Shown one piece after another: positions 16,872 to 28,479 of a stretch of DNA of 64,000 bases (within the stretch, counting starts at the first letter, position 1; each line of letters starts with the position of its first letter). Both the position numbers and the translations under genes were made by a program. The notes under the pieces were generated by a model. It saw nothing but the letters and a program-made list of their open reading frames with translations, did no database searches and was not told the DNA's origin. Source of the stretch: Noviherbaspirillum cavernae (GTDB lineage Bacteria; Pseudomonadota; Gammaproteobacteria; Burkholderiales; Burkholderiaceae_D); the NCBI RefSeq assembly GCF_003590875.1, contig NZ_QYUN01000002.1, forward strand, positions 3,224,001-3,288,000, given 5' to 3'.

Positions 16872-16931
16872 GAATTTTCCTCTGCGCAGCTCCCTCCGCC
16901 TGCAAGGTGAAGGAGCGCATGGTTAGCCGGA

Positions 16932-17132
16932 TCAACCGCCACCGATCGCGCGCACGATGTCGACACGATCGGACGGTTGCAACACGCGTTGTGCCCACAT
17001 CTGACGCGGCACCACTTCGCGGTTGATCGCCACTGCCAGCGACTTGTTCGCCAGGTCGAGCGAGGCGATCAAGTCCTGCACGTTCTGGTTTTCCGCGATC
17101 GGATGCGGCGCACCGTTCAATTCGATTTCCAT
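16932..17132 (-). CDS. thiS: Sulfur carrier protein ThiS
   Basis: 66 residues, ubiquitin-like fold, ending in the required Gly-Gly (RAIGGG) whose terminal carboxyl becomes the thiocarboxylate that donates sulfur to the thiazole. It starts MEIELNGAPH eight bases after the thiC stop. A longer open frame upstream belongs to the thiC end. Full length for the family. Confidence 0.93.
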   Translation of the reverse strand: MEIELNGAPHPIAENQNVQDLIASLDLANKSLAVAINREVVPRQMWAQRVLQPSDRVDIVRAIGGG

Positions 17133-17140
17133 TGACGCGC

Positions 17141-19207
<2,067 letters not shown>

Positions 19208-19235
19208 GTGCGGTCTGAAAATATGACGTGGGTGG

Positions 19236-19241
19236 ATTATA
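19236..19241 (-). promoter_or_regulatory. -10 box of the thiC operon
   Basis: TATAAT on the minus strand about 30 bases upstream of the aptamer, placing the transcription start near 19229. The -35 region overlaps one arm of the inverted repeat at 19253-19285. Confidence 0.6.
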
Positions 19242-19252
19242 CGCTTCGACCC

Positions 19253-19285
19253 CGCCAACGTCGTGCGCTTTCGACGACGTTGGCG
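19253..19285. repeat. Perfect 12-bp inverted repeat upstream of thiC
   Basis: Arms CGCCAACGTCGT (19253-19264) and ACGACGTTGGCG (19274-19285) with a 9-base spacer. It covers the expected -35 of thiC and lies ~75 bases before the divergent acyltransferase gene. It has no T run; an operator is more likely than a terminator. Confidence 0.75.
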
Positions 19286-19359
19286 CACGTTGCCGGCATG
19301 ACAAGAAATATTGCGTTTCGGCAAGCGTTTGCGGACTGGCTTATACTACGCGCCGTCCT

Positions 19360-20460
19360 ATGTCCCAGCCTGCCCGCCTGCCGCTGGTCGACGGCCTCAA
19401 GGCTGCGGCCTGCCTGTTGATCATCTGCCACCACCTCGCCTTCTACGGCCCCATGTCGGACCGGGCTTACTCCTTGGCGCCCGAACTGATCGACTGGCTC
19501 TACCACTACGGACGCATGGCGGTTCAGGTGTTCCTGGTCGTCGGCGGCTTCCTCGCCGCGGGGGCACTGGAGAGTCTCGATGCAGGCAAACTCGCGCGCC
19601 CGGACATATTGCTGTGGCGCCGCTACCGGCGCCTGGCTGTGCCCTGCATGGCAGCACTCGCCTGCGCGATCCTGAGCGCCATGCTGGTGCGGCCTTGGCT
19701 GGACCATCCTTCTGTACCGGCACCGCCGGAATTGACACAGGTGTTGGCCCACGTGTTCCTGTTGCAAGATTTGCTCGAAGTGGAAGCGCTATCGGCGGGA
19801 GTCTGGTACGTGGCAATCGACTTCCAGCTCTACGCCCTCGCCCTGGGCCTGTGCTGGCTGAGCCGCAACCATGCCGGCGCGGCGCGGCCAACCATTCTGG
19901 TACTTGCGTTCACGATGGCCTCGCTGCTTTTCTTCAACCTCGACGCCAGCTGGGATGCGACCAGCCTGTACTTCTTCGGCGCCTACGGCCTGGGCATGCT
20001 GGCCTTCCGCGCCTCGCGCCAGCGCACGCCGCAGTGGGCAGCGGCAGGGCTTGCGGCGCTGGGCGGACTGGCACTATTGCTTGCCTTCCGCGAGCGCATC
20101 GCCGTCGCCCTGGCGACAGCCCTCCTGCTGGGCCTCGCGCCGTCGCGCGGCTGGATGCACCGCGGAGCGCATGTGCGCGGCATCGCCTGGCTGGCCAGAC
20201 GCTCATACTCCGTGTTCCTGATTCACTTCCCGATCTGTCTGCTGGTCAACTCCCTGTGGGCACAATGCTTCCCCGAGGGTGCGTGGATCAACCTGGCTGG
20301 CATGGCGTTGGCGTTAGTCGCGAGCGTGGCCGCGGGAGCGCTGTTCTTCCGCCTGATCGAAGAACATCACGCGGACTTCACCCGGAACCGCTATTACCGG
20401 CGCCTGGTCCCAGCCGGTTTGTTGTTGTGCGCGGCAATCAGCATGGCAACAAGCCAATAG
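19360..20460 (+). CDS. Acyltransferase 3 family membrane protein
   Basis: 366 residues, about ten membrane helices, of the acyltransferase-3 (OafA/NolL/OPT) family that O-acylates surface polysaccharides or antibiotics. The N-terminal LVDGLKAAACLLIICHHLAFYG holds the conserved histidine pair after the first helix, and SYSVFLIHFPICLL is the characteristic C-terminal helix. It stands alone between the thi operon and valS with no glycosyltransferase neighbours, so the acceptor is unknown. The start at ATG 19360 gives the family-like N-terminus; upstream in-frame codons run into the thiC control region. A TATACT at 19342-19347 is a possible -10. Confidence 0.82.
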   Translation: MSQPARLPLVDGLKAAACLLIICHHLAFYGPMSDRAYSLAPELIDWLYHYGRMAVQVFLVVGGFLAAGALESLDAGKLARPDILLWRRYRRLAVPCMAALACAILSAMLVRPWLDHPSVPAPPELTQVLAHVFLLQDLLEVEALSAGVWYVAIDFQLYALALGLCWLSRNHAGAARPTILVLAFTMASLLFFNLDASWDATSLYFFGAYGLGMLAFRASRQRTPQWAAAGLAALGGLALLLAFRERIAVALATALLLGLAPSRGWMHRGAHVRGIAWLARRSYSVFLIHFPICLLVNSLWAQCFPEGAWINLAGMALALVASVAAGALFFRLIEEHHADFTRNRYYRRLVPAGLLLCAAISMATSQ

Positions 20461-20519
20461 ATATCGAATTGGCACGACACCGCGTTGGATCCCGCGCCGC
20501 TTGACGAGGGGCCCTCCCT

Positions 20520-20525
20520 TATAAT
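20520..20525 (+). promoter_or_regulatory. -10 box of valS
   Basis: TATAAT 31 bases before the valS ATG. A TTGACG at 20501 is too close (13 bases) to be its -35. Confidence 0.5.
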
Positions 20526-20556
20526 GTGTGGTTTCGCAATAATCACTCCGCACATC

Positions 20557-23379
20557 ATGGAATTAGCCAAGTCCTTCGAACCCGCCGATATTGAAAAACG
20601 CTGGCGCACAGCATGGGAACAGCGCGGTTACTACACCGCCACCGTCGATCCCGCCAAACCCGCTTTCAGCATTCAGTTGCCGCCGCCCAATGTCACCGGC
20701 ACGCTGCACATGGGCCATGCGTTCAACCAGACCATCATGGATGGACTGACGCGCTACTACCGCATGCGCGGCTACAACACGGCATGGATTCCCGGCACCG
20801 ATCACGCGGGCATCGCCACGCAGATCGTGGTCGAACGACAGCTCGACGCGAAGAAGATTTCGCGCCACGACCTGGGCCGCGAAAAATTCCTCGAAAAAGT
20901 GTGGGAGTGGAAAGAACATTCCGGCTCCACCATCACCGGCCAGATGCGCCGCATGGGCGCGTCCACCGACTGGAGCCGCGAGTACTTCACGATGGACGCC
21001 AAAATGTCGAAGGCAGTGACCGAAGTCTTCGTGCGGCTGTACGAGCAAGGTTTGATCTATCGCGGCAAGCGCCTCGTCAACTGGGACCCGAAGCTGCTGA
21101 CCGCCGTCTCCGACCTCGAAGTGGTGTCCGAGGAAGAAGACGGCCACATGTGGCACATCCGCTATCCGCTCGCCGACGGCAGCGGCCATATCACGGTTGC
21201 CACGACACGCCCGGAAACCATGCTCGGCGACGTCGCCGTCGCCGTCGATCCGACCGATGAGCGTTACCTCCATCTCGTCGGCAAGATGCTGAAGCTGCCG
21301 CTGACCGATCGCGAAATTCCGATCATCGCCGACGACTACGTCGACAAGGAATTCGGCACGGGCTGCGTGAAGATCACGCCGGCGCACGACTTCAACGACT
21401 ATGCCGTCGGCCAGCGTCATCAGATGGCGCAGATCAGCATCTTCACGCTGGACGCGCGCATCAATGAAAACGCGCCGGAAAAATATCAAGGCATGGATCG
21501 CTACGATGCGCGCAAGCAGATCGTCGCCGACCTCGAGGCGCTCGGCCTGCTCGAATCGACCAAGCCGCACAAGCTGATGGTGCCGCGCGGCGACCGCACC
21601 GGCGTCGTGATCGAGCCGATGCTGACCGACCAGTGGTTCGTCGCCATGAGCAAGCCCGCCCCGGAGGGCACGCATTTCCCCGGCAAGTCGATTGCCGACG
21701 TGGCGCTGGAAAAAGTTGCGGGCGGCGAGATCAAGTTCGTGCCCGAGAACTGGACCACGACCTACAACCAGTGGCTCAACAACATCCAGGACTGGTGCAT
21801 CTCGCGCCAACTGTGGTGGGGCCATCAAATCCCGGCGTGGTACGACGAGGAAGGCAACATCTACGTCGCCCGCAACGATGAGGAAGCAAAGGCCAAGGCC
21901 GGCGGCAAGCAACTGACGCGCGAAAGCGATGTGCTCGACACCTGGTTCTCCTCCGCGCTGGTACCCTTTTCCTCGCTCGGCTGGCCGGAAGAAACGCCGG
22001 ACTACAAGATGTTCCTGCCCTCGTCGGTGCTGGTGACCGGCTTCGACATCATCTTCTTCTGGGTGGCGCGCATGGTGATGATGACCACGCACTTCACCGG
22101 CAAGGTGCCGTTCGAAACCGTCTATGTGCACGGCCTCGTGCGCGACGCCAACGGCCAGAAGATGTCGAAGTCGAAAGGCAACACGCTCGACCCGATCGAC
22201 CTGATCGACGGCATCGATGTCGAGGCGCTGGTCGCCAAGCGCACCACCGGCCTGATGAATCCGAAGCAGGCCGAGAGCATTGCCAAGGCGACGCGCAAGG
22301 AATTCACGAACGGCATCGCAGCATTCGGCACCGATGCCTTGCGCTTCACGATGGCCAGCTATGCTTCGCTGGGCCGCAACATCAACTTCGATCTGAACCG
22401 CTGCGAAGGCTATCGCAATTTCTGCAACAAGCTGTGGAATGCGACGCGCTTCGTGCTGATGAATACCGAAGGCAAGGATTGCGGCTACGAGGGTCACGTG
22501 CCGGGCGCATGCGACAAGGGCCATCTCGAATTCTCGCAAGCAGACCGCTGGATCGTGTCACTGCTGCAGCGCACCGAGGCGGAAGTCGAGAAGGGCTTTG
22601 CCGACTATCGCTTCGACAACATCGGCACGGCGATCTACCAGTTCATCTGGGATGAATATTGCGACTGGTATCTGGAAGTCGCGAAGGTGCAGATTCAGCA
22701 AGGCAACGAAGCACAACAGCGCGCCACGCGCCGCACGCTCCTCCGTGTGCTGGAAGTCGTGCTGCGTCTGGCGCATCCGGTAATCCCGTTCATCACCGAG
22801 GAACTGTGGCAAACCATCGCGCCGATGACCGACCGCAAGCTCGACCCGGCCGGCGACTCGATCATGCGACAGGAATATCCGCGTCCGAACCTCGACAAGA
22901 TCGACGAACAGGCGGAAAGCTGGATGGCGCAACTCAAGGCAATGACGGACGCCACCCGCAACCTGCGCGGCGAAATGCAGCTGTCTCCCGCGCAACGCGT
23001 GCCGCTCATCATGGAAGCGCCTGCCGGCGGCAAGGAGCAACTGCAATCCTTCGCGCCCTACCTGCAAGCGCTGGCAAAACTGGCGGACGTGCAAGTCGTC
23101 GATGCATTGCCAGAATCCCCCGCGCCGGTGTCCATCGTCGGCACGGCGAAGCTGATGCTGAAGGTGGAGATCGACATTGCCGCCGAACGTGAGCGCTTGT
23201 CGAAAGAGATCGCCCGCATCGACGGCGAGATCGTCAAGGCCAATGCCAAGCTCGGCAATGAAAGCTTCGTTGCACGCGCACCGGCACAGGTCGTGGCGCA
23301 GGAAAAGGAACGTCTCGCCAGCTTCACCGCGACCGTGGCGAAGCTGCGCGAGCAATTCGCGAAATTGCCGAAGGCGTGA
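20557..23379 (+). CDS. valS: Valine--tRNA ligase
   Basis: 940 residues, class I synthetase. HIGH-type motif HMGH at 51-54 (in [11 protein letters not shown]), KMSKS-type motif at about Lys535 ([10 protein letters not shown]), an editing domain between them ([25 protein letters not shown]), and the C-terminal coiled-coil arm ([17 protein letters not shown]) near the end. It charges tRNA-Val and clears mischarged Thr. ATG 20557 gives the family N-terminus MELAKSFEP; the frame is open further upstream but into the promoter. Confidence 0.97.
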   Translation: MELAKSFEPADIEKRWRTAWEQRGYYTATVDPAKPAFSIQLPPPNVTGTLHMGHAFNQTIMDGLTRYYRMRGYNTAWIPGTDHAGIATQIVVERQLDAKKISRHDLGREKFLEKVWEWKEHSGSTITGQMRRMGASTDWSREYFTMDAKMSKAVTEVFVRLYEQGLIYRGKRLVNWDPKLLTAVSDLEVVSEEEDGHMWHIRYPLADGSGHITVATTRPETMLGDVAVAVDPTDERYLHLVGKMLKLPLTDREIPIIADDYVDKEFGTGCVKITPAHDFNDYAVGQRHQMAQISIFTLDARINENAPEKYQGMDRYDARKQIVADLEALGLLESTKPHKLMVPRGDRTGVVIEPMLTDQWFVAMSKPAPEGTHFPGKSIADVALEKVAGGEIKFVPENWTTTYNQWLNNIQDWCISRQLWWGHQIPAWYDEEGNIYVARNDEEAKAKAGGKQLTRESDVLDTWFSSALVPFSSLGWPEETPDYKMFLPSSVLVTGFDIIFFWVARMVMMTTHFTGKVPFETVYVHGLVRDANGQKMSKSKGNTLDPIDLIDGIDVEALVAKRTTGLMNPKQAESIAKATRKEFTNGIAAFGTDALRFTMASYASLGRNINFDLNRCEGYRNFCNKLWNATRFVLMNTEGKDCGYEGHVPGACDKGHLEFSQADRWIVSLLQRTEAEVEKGFADYRFDNIGTAIYQFIWDEYCDWYLEVAKVQIQQGNEAQQRATRRTLLRVLEVVLRLAHPVIPFITEELWQTIAPMTDRKLDPAGDSIMRQEYPRPNLDKIDEQAESWMAQLKAMTDATRNLRGEMQLSPAQRVPLIMEAPAGGKEQLQSFAPYLQALAKLADVQVVDALPESPAPVSIVGTAKLMLKVEIDIAAERERLSKEIARIDGEIVKANAKLGNESFVARAPAQVVAQEKERLASFTATVAKLREQFAKLPKA

Positions 23380-23455
23380 TTCCTTCAATCACAAGCGATG
23401 GCCTGCGCGGACCGGCCATCGCCCCATTCATGAATAACAACAACATGGAGACAGC

Positions 23456-23905
23456 ATGATAAAAAAATTCCTCACCTCCGCAATTGCCGCCAGCGCCCTT
23501 CTTGCTCTCGGCGCATGGGCGCAGCAAGCCTCGCCGGTGGGACTGTGGAAAAACATCGATGACGAAACCGGCAAGCCGAAAGCGCTGATCCGCATCACCG
23601 AAAGCAATGGCGAATTCAAGGGCAGGATTGAAAAACTGTTTCGCGATGCGAACGAAGACCAGAACCCGAAATGCGACAAGTGCGAGGGCACGCGCAAGGA
23701 TCAGCCGATCATCGGCATGACGATTTTGACCGGCCTGAAGCAGGAAGGCAGCGAGTACACAGGCGGCCAGCTTCTCGATCCGGGTAACGGCAAGGTTTAC
23801 AAGAGCAAGGCTGCGCTCGTCGATGGCGGCAGGAAGCTGGATGTGCGTGGCTATATCGGCGCGCCGCTTTTCGGACGCAGCCAGACCTGGGTTCGCGCCG
23901 AGTGA
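23456..23905 (+). CDS. DUF2147 domain exported protein
   Basis: 149 residues with a cleavable signal (MIKKFLTSAIAASALLALGAWA) and a DUF2147 core starting SPVGLWKNIDDETGKPKALI and ending YIGAPLFGRSQTWVR. DUF2147 proteins are small periplasmic lipocalin-like barrels of unknown role. A CxxC (CDKC) near residue 65 could form a disulfide. SD GGAGAC precedes the ATG. 76 bases after valS; followed by a strong terminator. Confidence 0.85.
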   Translation: MIKKFLTSAIAASALLALGAWAQQASPVGLWKNIDDETGKPKALIRITESNGEFKGRIEKLFRDANEDQNPKCDKCEGTRKDQPIIGMTILTGLKQEGSEYTGGQLLDPGNGKVYKSKAALVDGGRKLDVRGYIGAPLFGRSQTWVRAE

Positions 23906-23923
23906 CAGGCAATGCTGAGGCAA

Positions 23924-23952
23924 TGAAAAAGGCGCTCACGGCGCCTTTTTCA
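23924..23952. terminator. Bidirectional terminator after DUF2147
   Basis: Perfect 12-bp stem TGAAAAAGGCGC/GCGCCTTTTTCA with loop TCACG, T-rich on both strands. Serves DUF2147 and the convergent hydratase gene. Confidence 0.92.
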
Positions 23953-23969
23953 TTTCATGGATAGCCTGT

Positions 23970-24794
23970 TTACACGAAGGAAATCGTCAGGCCCGGCAAG
24001 CTCACGCCGGAGAATGCCGAGGTCCATGTCTCGCCGGGCGCAATCGCGCACACATTCGTCCACGTGCCGGTGGTGATCACTTCACCGGCAGCGAGCGGCG
24101 GGAATTGCGGCTGTTCTTTCAGCATCTGATGCAACTGCCACAGAGCGTGCACCGGACTGCCGAACACATCGCTGCCGAAACCGGCCGAACGCAACTCGTC
24201 GCCGCAGGACAATGACAAACTGGCGTTGGCAAGCACTTCACCCAGATTGCGGCGCGAGGCGGTAGACAGCATTTTCGGCTCGCCCACGATCAGCGAACCA
24301 TGCAAACCGAATGCCGCGATCGAATCCACCATCTCGAATTTCCAGTCGGGGAATGGGCAGGTCACGATTTCAAATGCATGCGCCATCCATTCGATGCATT
24401 CCGCCAATTCTTCGACAGTCGCATCGGGTGCGGGCGCTGCGGCCAGCTTGAAGATGAGTTCCGGACCGATGCGCGGCTGCAACGCCCCTTGCAGACTTTG
24501 CACACCACGGTTGTCCTCGGTATAGCGCACGGTACTGCCGAACATCGGCGTCCAGATCGGCATGGAGATCGGTTCCTTCATGCCGTATTTCGACCAGATC
24601 TTGCGGTTGGTAAAACCGATCTTGCGGCCGACCATCGCCTCACCCTGCGCCGTGCGGATATCGAACATGCTTTTGACAATGTTGTAACCATCCGCGACCG
24701 TCAGTGCGTCACTGTCGGAAAGTGGCGCAATCAATTGCCCCTTGGCACGTGCCTCAAGCAAGAGATGGGCATAGCGGCTGGCTTGAGTAGACAT
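23970..24794 (-). CDS. 2-keto-4-pentenoate hydratase / fumarylacetoacetase-like protein
   Basis: 274 residues from the ATG at 24794. It belongs to the hydratase/decarboxylase branch of the FAH superfamily (MhpD, HpaH, DmpH): GRKIGFTNRKIWSKYGMKEPI, the metal-site region RIGPELIFKL, and FGLHGSLIVG. Such enzymes add water to 2-oxopent-4-enoate-type intermediates of aromatic meta-cleavage, but no other pathway gene is near, so the substrate is open. ATGs at 24800 and 24860 are alternatives; none has a clear SD. Confidence 0.8.
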   Translation of the reverse strand: MSTQASRYAHLLLEARAKGQLIAPLSDSDALTVADGYNIVKSMFDIRTAQGEAMVGRKIGFTNRKIWSKYGMKEPISMPIWTPMFGSTVRYTEDNRGVQSLQGALQPRIGPELIFKLAAAPAPDATVEELAECIEWMAHAFEIVTCPFPDWKFEMVDSIAAFGLHGSLIVGEPKMLSTASRRNLGEVLANASLSLSCGDELRSAGFGSDVFGSPVHALWQLHQMLKEQPQFPPLAAGEVITTGTWTNVCAIAPGETWTSAFSGVSLPGLTISFV

Positions 24795-25052
24795 GAGCAT
24801 GACGGGACTCGATCCCCAGTGGATGTTGTTGACGACCGCAGCGCATTGATGGCGAGTCATTCACAATTTACGCAGAGGGCATTCCGTGTAATTGCGTTGG
24901 CTCACGCCGAAAAGTCCGGCCGTGCTTGAAAATGCAATTATAGGAGGAAAAGCTGATGCAACTTCACAAATCCTCGCCCATGTTTGCCGATCTGCAGCCC
25001 ATGCGAAGGATGAATGAAACGCCAGTCTCGACGCATTAACGGCGCGAAGGGC

Positions 25053-25505
25053 TCATTTCCCGATGCATTTTTGAAGCTGCCGTTCCAGCGCACTCGCAAA
25101 CGCATGCCGGTCGGCATGGTTGAAAGGTGCCGGACCGCCCGTATCCACCCCGCTGCCGCGCAGCTGATCCATGAAATCGCGCATCGTCAAATGCTGCGCA
25201 ATATTGTCCTTGGTGTATGTCTCTCCACGCGGATTCAACACATGGCCGCCCTTGGCGATGATATCGGCAGCCAGGGGAATATCGGCGGTGATGACGAGGT
25301 CGCCAGACTGCGCCAGCCGCGTGATTTCCCGATCGGCCACGTCGAATCCGGCCGGCACTTGCAATGCCTTGATGTAGCGTGACGGCGGTGTGCGCAGGAA
25401 TTTATTGGCGACAAGGGTCACCATGATCTGCCGCCGTTCGGCGACCCGGAACAGAATGTCCTTGATGACATTCGGACAGGCATCGGCATCGACCCAGATT
25501 TGCAT
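25053..25505 (-). CDS. yaiI: UPF0178 (YaiI/YqxD) family protein
   Basis: 150 residues starting [18 protein letters not shown], the diagnostic opening of YaiI/YqxD. The PIN-like fold has acidic residues (DAD near the N-terminus, [11 protein letters not shown] in the middle) suggestive of nuclease chemistry, which has not been established to my knowledge. The open frame extends upstream through a 9-bp tandem repeat, but homologs start at this ATG. Confidence 0.88.
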   Translation of the reverse strand: MQIWVDADACPNVIKDILFRVAERRQIMVTLVANKFLRTPPSRYIKALQVPAGFDVADREITRLAQSGDLVITADIPLAADIIAKGGHVLNPRGETYTKDNIAQHLTMRDFMDQLRGSGVDTGGPAPFNHADRHAFASALERQLQKCIGK

Positions 25506-25538
25506 GGGGTTGCGCGCAACGTCCATCAGGGCCGCAAT

Positions 25539-25574
25539 GCGAATGGAGCGAATGGAGCGAATGGCGCGAATGAA
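25539..25574. repeat. Four 9-bp tandem repeats
   Basis: Units of GCGAATGGA: two perfect copies, then GCGAATGGC and GCGAATGAA. In the gap between ruvB and yaiI, just upstream of the yaiI start. Confidence 0.8.
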
Positions 25575-25593
25575 GCGAGATTGCGCAAGGTAC

Positions 25594-26658
25594 TCACTCT
25601 TGCGCCGGACTCCACAGATCGCCGGTCGGGCTGCTGCGCGGCGCGGTAACCCCGAAGTGCGCATACGCAGTCGGCGTCGCGATCCGGCCGCGTGGCGTAC
25701 GTTGCAGAAATCCCTGCTGGATGAGATAAGGCTCCAGCACGTCTTCGATGGTGTCGCGCTCTTCACCGATCGCCGCCGCGAGGTTGTCGAGGCCGACCGG
25801 ACCGCCGCCGAATTTGAACAGCACCGCTTCCAGCAGTTTCCGGTCCATCACGTCGAAGCCGACCGGATCGACGTCCAGCATCTTCAACGCGGCATCGGCC
25901 ATCGCCTTGGTGATTCTGCCGTTGCCCTTCACCTCGGCGTAATCGCGCACGCGGCGCAGCAGACGATTGGCGATACGCGGCGTGCCGCGGCTGCGTTTGG
26001 CGATTTCCAGCGCGCCCTCATCTTCGATGGCGGCATGCAACAAGCTGGCGCTGCGCGTGACGATTCTTGCCAGTTCTTCCGGCGTGTAAAACTCCAGCCG
26101 CGCGACGATGCCGAAGCGGTCGCGCAAGGGATTGGTCAGCATGCCGGCGCGCGTGGTCGCACCCACCAGTGTGAACGGCTGCAAATCCAGCCGCACCGAA
26201 CGCGCCGCCGGCCCTTCGCCGATCATGATGTCGATCTGATAATCCTCCAGCGCCGGATACAGGATTTCCTCCACCACCGGCGACAGGCGATGGATTTCAT
26301 CGATGAACAGCACGTCGTTCGCTTCGAGATTGGTCAGCAAGGCGGCCAGATCGCCGGCGCGTTCCAGCACGGGACCGGAAGTCTGCCGCAGATTGACGCC
26401 CATCTCTCGCGCGATGATGTGCGCCAGCGTGGTCTTGCCGAGGCCCGGCGGACCGAACAGCAACGTATGGTCGAGCGCCTCGCGCCGCTTGCGCGCAGCG
26501 GCAATGAAAATTTCCAGTTGGCTATGGATCTTGGCCTGGCCGACGTAGTCATCCAGTTGCTTGGGGCGCAGTGCGCGCTCGATCGCTTCCTCGTTCGGCG
26601 ACGCCGGTGTCGCGGCGATGATGCGCTGCTCGGTCAGATTGTCGGTTTGGATACTCAT
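25594..26658 (-). CDS. ruvB: Holliday junction branch migration helicase RuvB
   Basis: 354 residues, AAA+ motor that with RuvA drives branch migration. Walker A GPPGLGKT at 69-76, Walker B FIDEIH at 118-123, sensor 1 GATTRAG, the RuvA-contacting beta-hairpin region nearby and the arginine finger region [12 protein letters not shown] are all intact. Winged-helix C-terminal domain. 36 bases after ruvA, cotranscribed. Confidence 0.97.
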   Translation of the reverse strand: MSIQTDNLTEQRIIAATPASPNEEAIERALRPKQLDDYVGQAKIHSQLEIFIAAARKRREALDHTLLFGPPGLGKTTLAHIIAREMGVNLRQTSGPVLERAGDLAALLTNLEANDVLFIDEIHRLSPVVEEILYPALEDYQIDIMIGEGPAARSVRLDLQPFTLVGATTRAGMLTNPLRDRFGIVARLEFYTPEELARIVTRSASLLHAAIEDEGALEIAKRSRGTPRIANRLLRRVRDYAEVKGNGRITKAMADAALKMLDVDPVGFDVMDRKLLEAVLFKFGGGPVGLDNLAAAIGEERDTIEDVLEPYLIQQGFLQRTPRGRIATPTAYAHFGVTAPRSSPTGDLWSPAQE

Positions 26659-26694
26659 GGTGTTTCCTTCATCGCAAGCGCTGCGCCAAGATTA

Positions 26695-27273
26695 TCAGGC
26701 TTTCGACAAGGCTTTCAATGCCAGCTTGATGCCTTCCGACACGCCGGTTCCGGCCGGCACCTGCTTCAATGCAAGCGCCGCTTCCTTGTCGGAATACCCA
26801 AGTGCAACCAGTGCATTGAGGATGTCGGCCGTCGCGTCGTCGTGCGCAACGCCGCCTGTCGCGCCAAGATCGGCACCCAGCTTGCCCTTCAACTCCAGCA
26901 GCAAGCGTTCCGCCGTCTTCTTGCCGATGCCCGGCACCTTAGTCAGGCGGCCCGCTTCCTGCAGCGTGATCGCCTGCGCCAGATCGGCCACCGACATGCC
27001 GGACAAAATCGACAGCGCAGTACGCGCGCCGACACCCGATATCTTGATGAGCTGCTTGAACACATTGCGCTCTTCGGCGGTGCCGAAACCGTAGAGCAGA
27101 TGCGCGTCTTCTCGTACCGCCAGATGCGTCAGCAGCACGATCTTCTCGCCCATTCCCGGCAGGTTGTAGAACGTGCTCATCGGTACATCGACTTCATAGC
27201 CGACGCCGTTGCAATCGACCAGCAATTGCGGCGGGTTTTTCTCGAGCAGGATTCCGGAAAGGCGACCTATCAT
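26695..27273 (-). CDS. ruvA: Holliday junction DNA-binding protein RuvA
   Basis: 192 residues: an N-terminal OB fold ([12 protein letters not shown]), two helix-hairpin-helix motifs ([16 protein letters not shown] and [16 protein letters not shown]) and a C-terminal RuvB-binding domain after a flexible linker. Tetramers hold the junction square for RuvB. Heads the ruvA-ruvB unit; ruvC is separated from it by the divergently oriented HExxH gene, an unusual insertion in a ruvCAB order. Confidence 0.96.
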   Translation of the reverse strand: MIGRLSGILLEKNPPQLLVDCNGVGYEVDVPMSTFYNLPGMGEKIVLLTHLAVREDAHLLYGFGTAEERNVFKQLIKISGVGARTALSILSGMSVADLAQAITLQEAGRLTKVPGIGKKTAERLLLELKGKLGADLGATGGVAHDDATADILNALVALGYSDKEAALALKQVPAGTGVSEGIKLALKALSKA

Positions 27274-27392
27274 GGCAATATGGCGTCAAAAATGTAGATG
27301 CATCATACAGGACAACGACGCGCTGCCCCAATGGCAGGCAAGGCGGCGAATCCCTTGATTTCCTTGTTGCCGCATCGTTTCCTTCAACCGAC

Positions 27393-27854
27393 ATGCACAT
27401 TCAGCATCCCCCATCTTCCAACCCCAAACGCCTGTCCCGGACATGGTCATGGATGGTCAATCTGTCGGGTATCGCGTGGGCATTGCCGATGACTGCACTG
27501 GGGCTGTGTTTCGCGTTACCGGTGTATGCCTTGCATGGCAAGGTGCAACTGGTCCGGGGCCGCACGCTTGCGATCGTGGTGCGCGGGCCCTTCGCGGATC
27601 GCATGTTGCACCATCATCCGTTCGGGGCGATGACCGCCATGGCCCTCGGCCACATCGTGATTGCGGAACATCGGGGATTGTCGCCGCGGGTACTGGTGCA
27701 CGAGCTGGAGCATGTGCGGCAGGCAGCGCGCTGGGGGCCGGCATTTCCGTTCGCCTATCTCGCATCGAGCCTGTGGGCGGCGTTGCACGGGCGGGATGCC
27801 TATTGGCATAACGCGTTTGAAATCGCCGCGCGTGAAGCCGAGAAGCATGCTTGA
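27393..27854 (+). CDS. Small membrane protein with HExxH metallopeptidase-like motif
   Basis: 153 residues, not a family I can name. One hydrophobic segment (about 24-48) follows a basic, proline-rich N-terminus. The C-terminal half has HELEHVRQ (His-Glu-x-x-His) and about 35 residues later NAFEIAAREAE, resembling the Glu-containing third-ligand helix of gluzincins; DUF4157 has a similar HELxHVxQ. A zinc peptidase or its remnant is inference. It is inserted between ruvA and ruvC on the opposite strand and ends 29 bases from the ruvC stop. Confidence 0.65.
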   Translation: MHIQHPPSSNPKRLSRTWSWMVNLSGIAWALPMTALGLCFALPVYALHGKVQLVRGRTLAIVVRGPFADRMLHHHPFGAMTAMALGHIVIAEHRGLSPRVLVHELEHVRQAARWGPAFPFAYLASSLWAALHGRDAYWHNAFEIAAREAEKHA

Positions 27855-27883
27855 TGTGATTCCGGCTTGAGTCCCTTGCGGCA

Positions 27884-28426
27884 TCAGCCGATCAGGCGGC
27901 CGCGCCGCACGCGCAATCCCTTTTTCGCCAAGGCCGGCGCAAGCCCGCCAAGAGTCGCCAAAGTCTCGCCGCTATGCGCATGGCAGATCGCCACCCCCAG
28001 CGCATCAGCGGCATCCGGGCTCGGCGTGCCGGACAGCAGCAGCAGACGCTGCACCATATCCTGCACTTGCTGCTTCTGTGCCTTGCCGTGACCGACCACG
28101 GCCTGCTTGATCTGCAGCGCCGTATATTCCGCCACCGCGAGATCGGCATTGACCAGGGCGCAGATTGCCGCACCACGCGCCTGCCCCAGCAGCAGCGTCG
28201 ATTGCGGATTGACGTTGACGAAGACTTTTTCGATTGCCGCGCAATCCGGGCTGTAAGTGCGGATGATTTCGCCGACGCCGGCGAGAATGGTTTTAAGACG
28301 CTGCGGCAGATCGGCATCCGGCGTCTTGATGGTGCCGGATGCGACGTAGCCGAGCTTGCTGCCCTGCTTGCTGATGATGCCGAAGCCCGTGGTGCGCAGG
28401 CCGGGGTCGATGCCGAGGATTTTCAC
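27884..28426 (-). CDS. ruvC: Holliday junction resolvase RuvC
   Basis: 180 residues. The four catalytic acids are visible: Asp7 (GIDPGLR), Glu66 (AIEKVF), Asp138 and Asp141 ([11 protein letters not shown]). Cuts symmetric strands of Holliday junctions held by RuvAB. The start is GTG at 28426; the overlapping ATG (28428) is out of frame and meets a stop at once. Follows purH after a REP-like hairpin. Confidence 0.96.
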   Translation of the reverse strand: MKILGIDPGLRTTGFGIISKQGSKLGYVASGTIKTPDADLPQRLKTILAGVGEIIRTYSPDCAAIEKVFVNVNPQSTLLLGQARGAAICALVNADLAVAEYTALQIKQAVVGHGKAQKQQVQDMVQRLLLLSGTPSPDAADALGVAICHAHSGETLATLGGLAPALAKKGLRVRRGRLIG

Positions 28427-28433
28427 ATTAGAG

Positions 28434-28460
28434 GGTCATCCGGCTTTCGCCGGAATGACC
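28434..28460. repeat. REP-like palindrome between purH and ruvC
   Basis: GGTCAT-CCGGC-tttc-GCCGG-AATGACC forms a hairpin with one bulged base. It matches the form of the common GTCATTCCGGCGAAAGCCGG intergenic repeat of proteobacterial genomes. Confidence 0.7.
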
Positions 28461-28479
28461 GTGGATATTGCAACGATGA

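Noticed and set aside
20501..20525. TTGACG as the -35 of valS
   Set aside because: Only 13 bases from the TATAAT, too close for a sigma-70 promoter.
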